A stretch of DNA of 64,000 nucleotides from Spirosoma oryzae (GTDB lineage Bacteria > Bacteroidota > Bacteroidia > Cytophagales > Spirosomataceae), in the NCBI RefSeq assembly GCF_003002825.1, contig NZ_PVTE01000016.1, forward strand, positions 1-64,000, read 5' to 3'. Positions 1 to 8,859 of this stretch are shown piece by piece; the stretch's first letter is position 1; each line of letters starts with the position of its first letter. The translations under genes and the position numbers were made by a program. The notes beneath the pieces are model-generated. The model had not been told where the DNA came from. It saw nothing but the letters and a program-made list of their open reading frames with translations, and did not search any database.

Positions 1-3000
1 TGGTCAGCGTTGGCCACCGCCACGGGGGCGGTGTTGGCCGGACTCGTGCTGGTGCAGGCCGCCAGCCAGTTGTAGCTGTAGCTCACCTCAGCACCGCTGC
101 CCTGAATAGCCCGCAGGCTGATGACCGGATTGTCGGTGTACAAGCGCAGGCTGTAGGGACCAGCCGCCGTGGTGGCGTCGATCTCGTTGGCCACCCGGAA
201 GCGGATACTCTCCCCCGTCAGGCCCGCGTAGTTGGGCAGCAGCGTCACCCGGCGCTCGCTGGCCGTCACCTGCTCGCAGCCGGTCAGACTCACACTCGTA
301 ATGCTGAAGGGCACCGTGGGGTTACCAGCAGTAGTCACCGTCAGGCTGACGGTGGTGAAGCTGGTCTGGGGGGTAGGCGTCGTGGCATCGGTTACCGTGA
401 CGGTGATGGTCTGCTCACCGGCTGGCAGGCCCGCGACCGTAGCGGTGTTACCGTTGGCAGTGATGGTGCCGGGTCCGGTGAAGCTGTAGTTGTAGGGGGC
501 CTTCCCCCCCGAGACGCTGGCCGTGATGGTGGTGCTCCCCGAAGTCAGGAGCTGGGTCGGGTTAGCCGTGGCCGTTACGGTCAATGCTGTGACGGGTGTA
601 ACTAGTTTCGTCAGGTCGAACCGGGTAACAACCGGATTATGGTCCGAGGTCGTATTGCCGTAGTTCGGAATGCTGAACGGTTGCAGCACGTATGTCGCAT
701 TCGAGATAGCCGCCGGTGCCAGATCATTCGAGATGATCATGTGGTCGATAAAGCTGGCCGACGAGTTGAAGGTCGAGCAGCCGTTGTTTTCCAGTGGCAG
801 CGTCAGCGCGCTGTAGTTCGACGCATCATCGACAAACGATTTATACGACGATTGCTGTCCCGACGCGATCGAGCCGTTCAGCTTGTCGTTATAATCACCT
901 ACGATAATCAGTTTCGCATTCGGATACGTCGCATCCAGACTGGCTTTCAGGTCGACAATATCCTGCTTCCGGCGGTTGTAATCTGCCGTAGCACTACCTG
1001 ATTTGGCGTGGATGGTAACGACGTGAACCCGCTGCGTAACACCATTGATCGTTACGTCACCAACAAACAGGAACGGCAGTCGACCCGACGACCAGTTATT
1101 GGCGCTGGGATAGTTGTACTTATCCGTCAACAGTGGTTTCGTTTCGGCCAGCACAGGCGTTACCGTTGCCTTATTGTAGATAACACACACTTTCTGCGCA
1201 AACTTGGTCGGACCGAATACGGTCGGTGGGTTGCCGGTAGGCGTTTGCGTACACTCATCCTGGAAGTAGTAGGAGAAACGATCCGAGCAGGTATAGCTGT
1301 AGCTGCCGGGCAGCGACGCTACCGTTGCCGCCAGCCGATTGAGATCACTGACCTCCTCGACACCAACAATGTCAGCCTTCAGCTTAGTCAATACCGCAAC
1401 GGCATTGCTCTGCTGTAAGTCTTCGTTCGTCGGCCCCATGTCGTTGTAATCCAGGTTACCGTTAGAGCAAATGATTGTGCCGGCATCTGCACCGAAGAAC
1501 TCCATGTTCCAGGTCGCAATGTCGAGCGTCTGGTCGGTACCGAGCGTGCTGTTGCTCATACCCGCCGTACAGGTCAGATCCTGCGCGGGCGTCGAGCCGG
1601 GGATATCGGCCAGAATCCGGGGTTGCAGCTGCAATCCGTCCGTACCGGCGGTCGTTGCACCCGACACAAACCGGTCAGCAATGCCGGTAACGCTAACTGG
1701 ATTAGCAGGCTGACCGGCACCGGCCAGTGGTGAGTTAGCGTTGATGCGCAACGTAGCCGACTGACCATTCGCGGTGATCGTGTAGTTCGTTCCACCCGTG
1801 AACGTCGATGCTACTGGTGCAATCGACGCGTTGGCAACGCTGACCAGTTGGCCCTGATAGTTGGGAAGTTGGTCGAGCGTGATGGCCACTGGCGTCGGTA
1901 CGCGTGTACCGGCTCCCGACACAACCGTGAAATTGGTTGCCGCTGCCGACGTGATTTCTGTGAATCCGTTGAAGACCGTGATCGGGCCCCGCGCCTGCAC
2001 CAAGTCACCGAGTTGAACCAGCGTACTCAGGTCCGTACCCGTCGAACCGCTGTAGACAACGATACCACCCGTATCGTCCTGAATGTAAATCTGGCGCGAG
2101 CCCAGTTGATTCGTCGCCGTTACGCGACCGGCGATGGTGAAGGTACTCCCGACATTGGCGCGAACCGTCGCGATGGGGGTGTAGGGGGTATTCGACGTTA
2201 CGGTACCACTAACGGAGACGTTGGATGAAAGCGAGCCACTGACGTTCGAAATCGTACCGGCGGGTGACCCCAGCGACGCACCCGTCAGCCGAACCGAGAT
2301 GGTCGCGTTTACGGAGCCATTCGACTGTGCCACGGTAAGGGCGTCCTGAAACGTAGCACCGTCCTGACTGACCTGATAACCGGCGGGGGCCGTTACCGTT
2401 ACGTCGGCGCTGAGACCGCTGCCCGTCAGTGCATACGTTTTGGCGTCGGAAGCTGTACCCTGCGGTGTAGAAAAACCCGACAATGCCGTCGGATTCGCCT
2501 GCACAAACATTGTCGTGTTCTGTAACGTAGCCGTTACGCTCAGATCATCAATACCTAGCCCGTGGTCACTACCCACATCGTTGGCATCTGACCATTTAAG
2601 GAGTACCTGCTGACCAGCGGCCAGTGGCGTACCAAAGGTTATCGTACCCGTGATGGCAGTCCGGTTAGCCGTAGCGTTTCCGTCCAGTGCAGCAGCGGTA
2701 GCCCCCACGATCGGGCTGGTGAAGTCCAGTTCGGCCACGTTCGTACCGGCGGTCGTGATCGTCAGACCAGTCCCAGTGGCATACGAGAACGTCAGCTTCT
2801 GCGTGTTTGTGTTACCACCATTTCGCCATTGTTCGCCCGTGTAGCTCACCTGAAGCGACGCTATAGCCGCTCCCGTATTGTTGGTAAAGACGACACCATA
2901 TTGCGGGGTGGCACTGCTGGAAGCTATCGAACCCAGTGCTCGTTCAGTAGCCCCGGTACTGCCAAAGCTATAAAGTGCACCAGCATTGTCAGACCCGGTA

Positions 3001-3215
3001 CTAGCCCGGTAGGTCGCTTGCGTACTGAGCCAACCCGGCAGCGTCGTGTTATCTGTCCATGAATTGGTGGTACCCGTTGAGGCCAGACTATTGAAGCTCT
3101 GCGTGTAGGTTAGATTACCTGACGTAATCGATACCTGCGCCTGCGTTTGTTGCGCAACAAGCAGTGCCAGTACCCACAGCCACAATCGGCTGAGCGAACG
3201 TATAGATTGTTTCAT
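1..3215 (-). CDS. Large secreted endonuclease/exonuclease/phosphatase-family nuclease, 3' part cut by window edge
   Basis: The open frame runs 1071 codons from ATG at 3215 to the left edge without a stop. Residues 1-28 form a signal peptide ending in a TQAQ-like site. Beta-rich extracellular segments follow, then an OB-fold-like stretch near residues 330-400 of the kind found before secreted nucleases. The endonuclease/exonuclease/phosphatase domain covers about residues 565-865. Its marks are NMEFFG (M571), VGVEEV with the metal-binding glutamate, GDYND and SDHNPV (S857-H859). Ig/PKD-like repeats follow, and the frame leaves the window in another one beginning NTAPVAVANAD. The family cuts extracellular DNA or RNA with a divalent metal, and many Bacteroidota members are exported by the type IX system. 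No C-terminal sorting domain can be seen because the gene is cut. The nuclease call is firm; the substrate is unknown. Confidence 0.9.
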   Translation of the reverse strand, partial: MKQSIRSLSRLWLWVLALLVAQQTQAQVSITSGNLTYTQSFNSLASTGTTNSWTDNTTLPGWLSTQATYRASTGSDNAGALYSFGSTGATERALGSIASSSATPQYGVVFTNNTGAAIASLQVSYTGEQWRNGGNTNTQKLTFSYATGTGLTITTAGTNVAELDFTSPIVGATAAALDGNATANRTAITGTITFGTPLAAGQQVLLKWSDANDVGSDHGLGIDDLSVTATLQNTTMFVQANPTALSGFSTPQGTASDAKTYALTGSGLSADVTVTAPAGYQVSQDGATFQDALTVAQSNGSVNATISVRLTGASLGSPAGTISNVSGSLSSNVSVSGTVTSNTPYTPIATVRANVGSTFTIAGRVTATNQLGSRQIYIQDDTGGIVVYSGSTGTDLSTLVQLGDLVQARGPITVFNGFTEITSAAATNFTVVSGAGTRVPTPVAITLDQLPNYQGQLVSVANASIAPVASTFTGGTNYTITANGQSATLRINANSPLAGAGQPANPVSVTGIADRFVSGATTAGTDGLQLQPRILADIPGSTPAQDLTCTAGMSNSTLGTDQTLDIATWNMEFFGADAGTIICSNGNLDYNDMGPTNEDLQQSNAVAVLTKLKADIVGVEEVSDLNRLAATVASLPGSYSYTCSDRFSYYFQDECTQTPTGNPPTVFGPTKFAQKVCVIYNKATVTPVLAETKPLLTDKYNYPSANNWSSGRLPFLFVGDVTINGVTQRVHVVTIHAKSGSATADYNRRKQDIVDLKASLDATYPNAKLIIVGDYNDKLNGSIASGQQSSYKSFVDDASNYSALTLPLENNGCSTFNSSASFIDHMIISNDLAPAAISNATYVLQPFSIPNYGNTTSDHNPVVTRFDLTKLVTPVTALTVTATANPTQLLTSGSTTITASVSGGKAPYNYSFTGPGTITANGNTATVAGLPAGEQTITVTVTDATTPTPQTSFTTVSLTVTTAGNPTVPFSITSVSLTGCEQVTASERRVTLLPNYAGLTGESIRFRVANEIDATTAAGPYSLRLYTDNPVISLRAIQGSGAEVSYSYNWLAACTSTSPANTAPVAVANAD

Positions 3216-3388
3216 TAAAAATGGATTAGTTAGATTTTCAGTAAAAATAGCCGAAACCCGTTTCGCTTTTGTTTCCTGAATGTTAATAACCAATCGTTTT
3301 TAATCTATACATGCCTGCGCTGACCTATTATTCTTAGTAAACGTACAGCAAATCCATTCTACAAGAAGACTATTCAGGCCCCGGCAGG

Positions 3389-4084
3389 CTATTCCAAGAT
3401 TCGGCAAGTAGCTTTGGCGCGGCTGCGCGAGAGCGCATTAAAATGCCACCACTCGTACTCAATACGCGTAAAACCGGCCCGCAGCATCGCCGTTCGCAGG
3501 ATCTGTCGGTTGGCCAACTGCTTCCGGGTGAGCTTACCCGCCTGGAACAGTCTGGCTTCCCGCGAGGGGTAGGCCAGCTCACCGAAATAGTCGAAGGACG
3601 TACCCATGTCGAGTGGAGTTCCGTCCTGGGTAGCCACCGTCAGGTCGACCGCGCAGCCGTAGCTGTGGATCGACCCCTCGCGTGGATCGGCGACATACTG
3701 GCGACGTTGTCGTTCGGGCATGTCGGGCAATGCATTCCAGAGTTTTACCTGCGCCGTTCGGGGTCGGGCGGCATCGTAGACCAGCAGGCGCAGGTCGGGG
3801 TGTTTTTCCTGTAGATAGCGACTGGCAGCCGCCAGCTTCAGGGCCGCCATCGGTTGCAGATACGCCCTAGTCAGCTCACCGTACACGTCTTTGTGGACGA
3901 AGTTATCGGTCGTCGTGTATTTCAGATCGACCAGGATCGAGGGGTCGGCCTGCTGCACGTCGACAAGCCCCTGTTTTACCATCGACGCTTCGAGAGACTG
4001 CGCTTCTGCGCTAAGCGAAAGAGCGAAAGAGTGAAAGAGCGATACCAGCACGGCGGCTATCATTCTGAAATTAACTTGTTTCAT
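3389..4084 (-). CDS. Secreted D-Ala-D-Ala dipeptidase, VanX/DdpX family (peptidase M15D)
   Basis: The 231-residue protein has a signal peptide (residues 1-28). It carries the M15D zinc ligands in SIHSYGCAVD (H140, D147) and the EYEWWHFNA motif (catalytic E211, zinc ligand H214). Enzymes of this family split D-alanyl-D-alanine. VanX does so for glycopeptide resistance; DdpX-type homologues are thought to recycle the dipeptide from cell walls. No vanH or vanA ligase is nearby, so turnover or nutrition is likelier than resistance. I chose the ATG at 4084 over the one at 4162, because it starts the signal peptide directly and avoids overlap with the divergent gene. Codons 16-24 of the signal peptide are encoded by one arm of an octamer-word inverted repeat. 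Confidence 0.88.
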   Translation of the reverse strand: MKQVNFRMIAAVLVSLFHSFALSLSAEAQSLEASMVKQGLVDVQQADPSILVDLKYTTTDNFVHKDVYGELTRAYLQPMAALKLAAASRYLQEKHPDLRLLVYDAARPRTAQVKLWNALPDMPERQRRQYVADPREGSIHSYGCAVDLTVATQDGTPLDMGTSFDYFGELAYPSREARLFQAGKLTRKQLANRQILRTAMLRAGFTRIEYEWWHFNALSRSRAKATCRILE

Positions 4085-4220
4085 GGGTTGGCTATGGGCG
4101 AAGTTGATTTGTGCCGGGCTATCGCGTAAACTTACGTCAAATGTCGAATGAGCATTGCCCATCCAGCGAACGCGATGGCAGTAATCGCTCTTTCAATCTT
4201 TCGCTCTTTCACTCTTTATA
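4010..4220. repeat. Inverted repeat made of degenerate 8-base words spanning two divergent gene starts
   Basis: One arm at about 4010-4046 reads as tandem octamers GCGAAAGA, GCGAAAGA, GTGAAAGA, GCGATAC. The other arm at about 4182-4220, on the opposite strand, reads GTGAAAGA, GCGAAAGA, TTGAAAGA, GCGATTA. The arms encode the signal peptide of the dipeptidase on one side and the first residues of the membrane protein on the other. Between them lie about 135 bases with the divergent start region. Confidence 0.8.
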
Positions 4221-5461
4221 TCCCCTTGGCACTTAACTACATCTGGGTTCTTTTCTTTCTGGTTGCGTTTCTGGTCGCGCTGGTCAAGCTGATTTTTCTG
4301 GGCGACACCGAGATCTTCCGCATCATTGTCGAAGGGCTGTTCGACTCGTCGAAAGTGGCCGTTATGGACATTGCGCTGCCGCTGGCGGGGGTGATGACCT
4401 TCTTTCTGGGACTGCTCAACATCGGCGAGAAGGCCGGTGCCATTAACTTCCTGGCGCGGATTATCGGCCCGTTTTTTCACAAACTGTTTCCCGAAGTACC
4501 GCGCGATCATCCCGCCAACGGGCAGATGATTATGAATTTTTCGGCCAATATGCTCGGTCTCGACAATGCCGCAACGCCCTTCGGCCTGCGGGCCATGCAG
4601 AGCCTGCAGGAGCTGAACCCGCAGAAAGATACGGCCTCCAATGCCCAGATCATGTTTCTGGTGCTGCACACGTCGGGCCTGACCATTATTCCGCTCAGCA
4701 TCATGGCGCAGCGGGCTATTCTGGGGGCCAAAGACCCGTCCGACATTTTTATTCCGTGCCTGATTGCCACCTACGTCGCCACGGTCGTTAGCATGATCGC
4801 CGTGTCGATCAAACAGCGGATCAACCTAATCAACGGGGTAGTGCTTGGCTGGCTGGGCGGCATTACCAGCCTGATCGGGCTGGCGCTCTGGTACCTGTCG
4901 ACCAAGACAAAAGAAGAAATCGAAGTGATCTCGAAGGTGACGGGCAACCTCGTGCTGATGACGATCATCGTTGCCTTTCTGCTCGGCGCGATGCGGAAGA
5001 AGGTGAATATTTTCGACGCGTTTATCGAAGGGGCCAAAGGTGGCTTTGAGACGTCGGTACGCATCATTCCCTACCTGGTCGGGATGCTGGTCGCCATCAG
5101 TGCGTTTCGCAATTCGGGCGCGATGGACTACGTCATCGACGGCCTGAAATACGCATTCAGCCTGACGGGCATCAACACCGAATTTACCGACGCCCTCCCC
5201 GTTGCGCTGATGCGTCCGCTGAGCGGTTCCGGCTCCCGCGCCCTGATGATCGACGCCATGAAACAGTTCGGCCCGGATTCCTTCGTTGGTCGACTGGCCT
5301 GTATGTTTCAGGGCGCTGCCGACACAACGTTTTACATTGTCGCGCTGTATTTCGGCTCGGTCGGTATTCGTAATTCACGCTACGCCATCCCGTTTGGTTT
5401 GTTCGCCGATCTGATGGGCGTCATTGCCGGTATTGCCCTGGGCTACCTTTTCTTTCACTGA
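4148..5461 (+). CDS. Nucleoside-recognition (Gate) domain membrane protein, fused SpmA/SpmB type
   Basis: The 437-residue integral membrane protein resembles spore maturation proteins A and B joined in one chain. One Gate domain lies at about residues 40-200, with the family's NMLGLDNAATP sequence, and a second lies near residues 290-437. Members occur widely in non-spore-formers, where their substrate is unknown. In this phylum the fused form is usually annotated as spore maturation protein. The true start is uncertain. ATG codons at 4148 and 4175 both lie in or before the octamer repeat arm, and conserved family sequence begins only at about LNYIWVLFF (residue 28), so part of the N-terminus may be repeat-derived. 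The downstream toxin-antitoxin genes are unlikely to be functionally linked. Confidence 0.82.
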   Translation: MSIAHPANAMAVIALSIFRSFTLYIPLALNYIWVLFFLVAFLVALVKLIFLGDTEIFRIIVEGLFDSSKVAVMDIALPLAGVMTFFLGLLNIGEKAGAINFLARIIGPFFHKLFPEVPRDHPANGQMIMNFSANMLGLDNAATPFGLRAMQSLQELNPQKDTASNAQIMFLVLHTSGLTIIPLSIMAQRAILGAKDPSDIFIPCLIATYVATVVSMIAVSIKQRINLINGVVLGWLGGITSLIGLALWYLSTKTKEEIEVISKVTGNLVLMTIIVAFLLGAMRKKVNIFDAFIEGAKGGFETSVRIIPYLVGMLVAISAFRNSGAMDYVIDGLKYAFSLTGINTEFTDALPVALMRPLSGSGSRALMIDAMKQFGPDSFVGRLACMFQGAADTTFYIVALYFGSVGIRNSRYAIPFGLFADLMGVIAGIALGYLFFH

Positions 5462-5508
5462 AACAGCCCTGAAAATGGTTATCTTTGATAGCAAGACAGC
5501 AGCCGCCT

Positions 5509-5757
5509 ATGACAACGATTGAAATTAACGTCAGCGACGAGACCCTGGCTCGTTACGGAGACGCCAGCGCCATTGCCGCCCGATTGGAAAAACTCCTGAT
5601 CTGGGAAGAATTGAGCGCACAGGCCAAAACGGTTAATTCTTCGTTGCAGGAAGCAGGTGTAGACTGGGAGGAAGTAGCGAAAGAAGCCCGGCAGGAAGCC
5701 TGGGATCGTTACAAGTATACGGTTCAGGACAAGCTGCCGCCTGAAGCGTTTAACTGA
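5509..5757 (+). CDS. Antitoxin-like small protein of a PIN toxin-antitoxin pair
   Basis: This 82-residue acidic protein starts with the beta-strand-like MTTIEINVSDE and continues as helices rich in Ala, Glu and Lys. It lies 28 bases upstream of a PIN-domain gene on the same strand, which is the usual order for a VapBC-like module. No DNA-binding motif can be named from sequence alone, so the antitoxin call rests on size, charge and position. I used ATG 5509 rather than 5485 because the conserved-looking fold begins there. The antitoxin at 18018 opens in a similar way (MTTVQIPI), which suggests the two pairs share an ancestry or a fold. Confidence 0.65.
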   Translation: MTTIEINVSDETLARYGDASAIAARLEKLLIWEELSAQAKTVNSSLQEAGVDWEEVAKEARQEAWDRYKYTVQDKLPPEAFN

Positions 5758-5785
5758 TTAATAGTCCAGGCTACATACCGTTTAC

Positions 5786-6217
5786 ATGGTCCAGTCGACG
5801 CGCTCATTTGTAGTTGACGCAAATGTGCTTTTTTCCTGCCTGATAAGCGGCTACGATCACTATCTACGCTTTCTTACGGACAACCGTATCTATACACCAG
5901 ACTTCGCTTTGGAAGAGATACAACTGTATCAGGATCGAATTTTAAAGCGAACCAAGCTCGATACTACGGCATTTAGCCAGTTTACACTGACCTTGTTCGA
6001 GCAGCTTATCGTTGTGCCCAACATGCTCATCACAACGCAGAGCTATTACCAGGCATTCGATCTTTGTAAGCGAGTTGACCCGAACGACACCGCTTATGTC
6101 GCGCTGGCGATTCAACTGGGTGAACCTCTCCTCACCCGCGATAAAGTGCTTGCTAACGGTTTACGACAGCAGGGATTTGCAACTGTCTTAACCTTGGATG
6201 AGTTATTTCAGGGATAG
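5786..6217 (+). CDS. PIN-domain toxin (VapC-like RNase)
   Basis: This 143-residue protein has the PIN-domain acidic residues: D11 in VVDANV, E43/E44 in ALEEI, the aspartates in DPNDTAYVALA, and the late TRDKVL aspartate. PIN toxins are magnesium-dependent ribonucleases held inactive by the partner encoded just upstream. Together with the gene at 5509 it forms a compact two-gene unit. A 55-residue frame follows 21 bases later and might belong to the same transcript. The family is secure; the RNA target is unknown. Confidence 0.85.
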   Translation: MVQSTRSFVVDANVLFSCLISGYDHYLRFLTDNRIYTPDFALEEIQLYQDRILKRTKLDTTAFSQFTLTLFEQLIVVPNMLITTQSYYQAFDLCKRVDPNDTAYVALAIQLGEPLLTRDKVLANGLRQQGFATVLTLDELFQG

Positions 6218-6238
6218 CTACCCAACTCAGCCCCCCCT

Positions 6239-6406
6239 ATGAATATCAATCAGGTACGCGAACAGCTTCATTTGCTCATCGATGAAGTCGACGATTTATA
6301 CGTACTGAATGGCCTGTATCGCAATCTGCTGGCCGACAAGCGGCAACGCGAAGCCTACGAACGCGAACAGGCCGAGAAGGCAACTAAGAAGAAAGAGAAG
6401 CGGTAA
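6239..6406 (+). CDS. Small charged helical protein, unknown function
   Basis: A 55-codon frame starts at ATG 6239, 21 bases after the PIN toxin stop and after a C-rich tract. The product MNINQVREQLHLL... is predicted to be helical. It ends in a strongly basic tail of Lys, Glu and Arg encoded just before a purine-rich repeat. It could be a third member of the toxin-antitoxin operon, a remnant of another small regulator, or a chance frame. No family is recognised. Confidence 0.45.
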   Translation: MNINQVREQLHLLIDEVDDLYVLNGLYRNLLADKRQREAYEREQAEKATKKKEKR

Positions 6407-6521
6407 GTTTAGAAGAGAGAAGAAAGAGAAAAGAAGAAAGACGGTGGAGCGTACCATGGCTTTGCCGCCCCATCACTCCTCTTTCTTCTTCTGTCTTTCC
6501 ACTTTCCTCTTTCCTCTATAA
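6407..6521. repeat. Purine/pyrimidine word inverted repeat between convergent genes
   Basis: The left arm (about 6411-6442) is almost pure A/G built from GAAGA and AAGAGAA words. The right arm (about 6475-6521) is its pyrimidine counterpart. Read on the minus strand it gives 7-base words AGAGGAA, AGAGGAA, AGTGGAA, AGACAGA. The spacer contains the sequence GTACCATGGC. It separates the toxin-antitoxin unit from the convergent DUF1345 gene. Confidence 0.75.
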
Positions 6522-7181
6522 TCAATTCATCAGCCCCGATACACCGCTGATCGTCAGGGCGATGATGATGGCGTTGAAGACAAACGACAGCACACCGTGC
6601 AGCAGGGCCGTCCGGCGCTGTGCTTTCGAACTAACCGCTACATCGGACACCTGACTTGTCATGCCGATAACGAACGAGAAGTAAGCGAAGTCGAGGTAGT
6701 CAGGCTCGTCGTCGTTCGGGAAATCGAGTCCGGCGGGGCGCTCCTTTGGGTTCGGCTCGTCGCCATAGTACAGGTGGGCGTAGCGCAGGGTAAACACGGT
6801 ATGCACCAATGTCCACGAACAGGCGACCGACAGTACGGCCAACCACAAAATCCACGACGGGCTGGTTTTAGTCATCGAATCGAGCAGCATCAGCACGACG
6901 AACAAACTCAGCGTAGCCGCCAGCGATACGAGCAACGAGATCAGTGTCCGGCTCGAATCCTCCATCTTCGACAGACCGGGCAGATCACGCGGATGCGCTA
7001 CCGTGATCGTGACCCACATCATCAGCAAAGTCGACAGCGAAAAGCCAACCCAGGTACAGGCGATGCGAACCGGCCAACTGAATGTCGACGGCGTGACGAA
7101 GGCCGTGATAAACGCAATGACAACGGCAATCACCAGCCGATGTCTGGTATCCAAACGACTGATTCGGGTTAGCATAGGCAT
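6522..7181 (-). CDS. DUF1345 inner-membrane protein
   Basis: This 219-residue protein has about five hydrophobic segments (residues 15-35, 40-62, 82-105, 110-133 and 192-215). Its conserved loop after the fourth segment carries DEPDYLDFAYFSFVIGMTSQVSDV, given here only by its key residues (YLDFAYFSF and the QVSDV end, about residues 158-178), which is typical of DUF1345. No activity has been assigned to the family. The gene is monocistronic. Its stop lies against the purine/pyrimidine inverted repeat, which probably serves both it and the convergent small gene as a terminator. The family is secure and the role unknown. Confidence 0.82.
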   Translation of the reverse strand: MPMLTRISRLDTRHRLVIAVVIAFITAFVTPSTFSWPVRIACTWVGFSLSTLLMMWVTITVAHPRDLPGLSKMEDSSRTLISLLVSLAATLSLFVVLMLLDSMTKTSPSWILWLAVLSVACSWTLVHTVFTLRYAHLYYGDEPNPKERPAGLDFPNDDEPDYLDFAYFSFVIGMTSQVSDVAVSSKAQRRTALLHGVLSFVFNAIIIALTISGVSGLMN

Positions 7182-7371
7182 CAGAGTAAGTGCAAGTAAG
7201 TTAACTAAGCGATGAATCCGGTGTCGTTGGCAGCAAGCCCTGTCTGACGGAACAGCTTGCGAACCGGCCTACTTAACCGGAAAACAAGGCTGCTCAGCGA
7301 CTTAGGCCGTGTAGTGTAGCGGGCCGTGACTATCTTGGTCGATTCCCAGCCTTACCCGGTGCCTGCTTCGC

Positions 7372-8682
7372 ATGATACAACCCAAACTGTCTGCTTTTGA
7401 TTTGACGATGATCGTCGTCAGCCTGGTTATTGGTATCGGTATTTTTCGGACCCCGGCCATCGTCGCGCAGTCGGCGGGCAACCAGACGATCTTTTTCGGG
7501 GCCTGGCTGACAGGGGGCCTGGTCAGCCTGATCGGTGCGCTGACCTTCGCCGAAATCGGCTCCCGCCGACCGGTAGCGGGCGGGTTCTACAAATTGATCT
7601 CGGAAGCCTTTCACCCCGTTTTTGCGTTCATGCTCAACTGGGTCATCGTGCTGACCTACGGAGCGGGTAACGTCGGCGTCGCGCTGATCGGGGCGGAGTA
7701 CATCAACCCGCTGCTACCCGCTTCGTTTCAGGGGCCAACCGGTATCCGGGCGACCGTCATCGTTACGGTACTGCTGTTCTACGGCATCAACCTGCTGGGT
7801 ATCCGGTCGGGGGCCCGGACCCAGAACCTGCTGAGCGGCCTGAAAGTATTGATGATGGGATTTCTCTGCCTGGGCGCGTTTTTGTCCCCGTTCAGTCGCG
7901 ACTTTGCTCCTGCGCCGACGCTCACTCCCGACTACACAGCAAGCACCGCTTTTTTCGTCAGTCTGATTGCCGTTTTCTACACCTACGGCGGCTATCAGCA
8001 GGTACTCAATTTCGGTGCCGACGTGACCAATCCGCAGCGTAACACACCACGCGGGGTCATCGGCGGCATGCTGCTGATTATGGCCCTGTACCTTACGCTG
8101 AACTACGCCTACGTAAAGCAGTTGGGCTTTAGCCAGCTCCCCCATTCCAAACTTGTAGCCGCCGACCTTGCCCGCACCCTTACCGGCGACATCGGCTACA
8201 CCTTTTTCTCCGTCGCCATTTTCGTATCTGTTCTCGGCTACCTGAATGCCAGCCTGTTGTCGTTGCCCCGCGTTTATTACGCCATGGCCGACGACGGTAT
8301 CCTACCGCCCATTTTCAAACGGGTCAACGAACGGACACAGACGCAGGAGTTTGCACTGACGTTTCTGGTGGTGGTCATGCTGCTGTCGCTCTTTTTTCTC
8401 GGCACGTTCGAAAAGATCGTCAGCTACGTCATGTCCATCGACACCGTTGCCCTCGCCAGCGCGGCTGCGACCCTGTTTGTGTTTCGTCGGCGCGCCCGAT
8501 CGACCGATACCTACACGGGCTATCGCGTCTGGCTTTACCCGGTTCTACCGGCACTGTTCATCGGCTTTCTACTGGTCGTATCGGCAAACGTCATCATCAC
8601 CGACCCCGGTCCGGCTGCAATCGGCTGGGGGCTGTTCGCCAGCGGCTTCCCGCTGTATTATCTGCTGAAGCGTGTGTTTTGA
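7372..8682 (+). CDS. APC-superfamily amino-acid permease
   Basis: This 436-residue protein has about twelve transmembrane segments. Its N-terminal IVVSLVIGIGIFRTPA matches the substrate-binding first helix (GIGIF) of APC amino acid/polyamine transporters. AEIGSRRPVAGGFYKL, summarised by its core RPVAGG, is another conserved loop. Such proteins import amino acids by proton or sodium coupling or by exchange, but the substrate cannot be read from sequence. A cysteine/methionine-type PLP enzyme follows 177 bases downstream with a strong hairpin between them, so co-transcription is doubtful. The stretch upstream (7182-7371) holds no gene, only a weak hairpin near 7230-7260. Confidence 0.88.
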   Translation: MIQPKLSAFDLTMIVVSLVIGIGIFRTPAIVAQSAGNQTIFFGAWLTGGLVSLIGALTFAEIGSRRPVAGGFYKLISEAFHPVFAFMLNWVIVLTYGAGNVGVALIGAEYINPLLPASFQGPTGIRATVIVTVLLFYGINLLGIRSGARTQNLLSGLKVLMMGFLCLGAFLSPFSRDFAPAPTLTPDYTASTAFFVSLIAVFYTYGGYQQVLNFGADVTNPQRNTPRGVIGGMLLIMALYLTLNYAYVKQLGFSQLPHSKLVAADLARTLTGDIGYTFFSVAIFVSVLGYLNASLLSLPRVYYAMADDGILPPIFKRVNERTQTQEFALTFLVVVMLLSLFFLGTFEKIVSYVMSIDTVALASAAATLFVFRRRARSTDTYTGYRVWLYPVLPALFIGFLLVVSANVIITDPGPAAIGWGLFASGFPLYYLLKRVF

Positions 8683-8700
8683 TGAGAATTTGCGTGTTAA

Positions 8701-8798
8701 GTAGCCTGGACGTCCACGTCCGGGTGGCCGTTAGGCCAACTACTCAAGGCGGTAGCTTTTTGCCCTGACGGGCACCCGGACGTGGACGTCCAGGCTAC
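8701..8798. repeat. Perfect 26-bp inverted repeat, GTAGCCTGGACGTCC family
   Basis: Arms 8701-8726 and 8773-8798 are exact reverse complements, separated by 46 bases. A further half copy (CCGTCCAGGCTACT) lies at 8806-8819. Related words (GTAGCC..GAC) occur near 22717 and 31619, so this is a dispersed element. It lies between two genes in the same direction. Confidence 0.85.
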
Positions 8799-8859
8799 AT
8801 CCCCCCGTCCAGGCTACTCACCACCCCATTTCAAAAACCATATACCAAAACCACTACAC

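Noticed and set aside
639..1418. Several plus-strand open frames opposite the nuclease gene
   Set aside because: The minus-strand frame carries all nuclease motifs; the others have biased, motif-free translations.
3146..3160. GTTGCGCAAC dyad
   Set aside because: It lies within coding sequence of the nuclease signal peptide and has the wrong spacing.
3389..4084. Vancomycin resistance locus
   Set aside because: Only the dipeptidase is present; no VanH, VanA-type ligase or VanRS regulators lie nearby.
4148..5461. A sporulation role for the SpmA/B-like gene
   Set aside because: The phylum does not sporulate and the fused family is common in non-sporulating bacteria.
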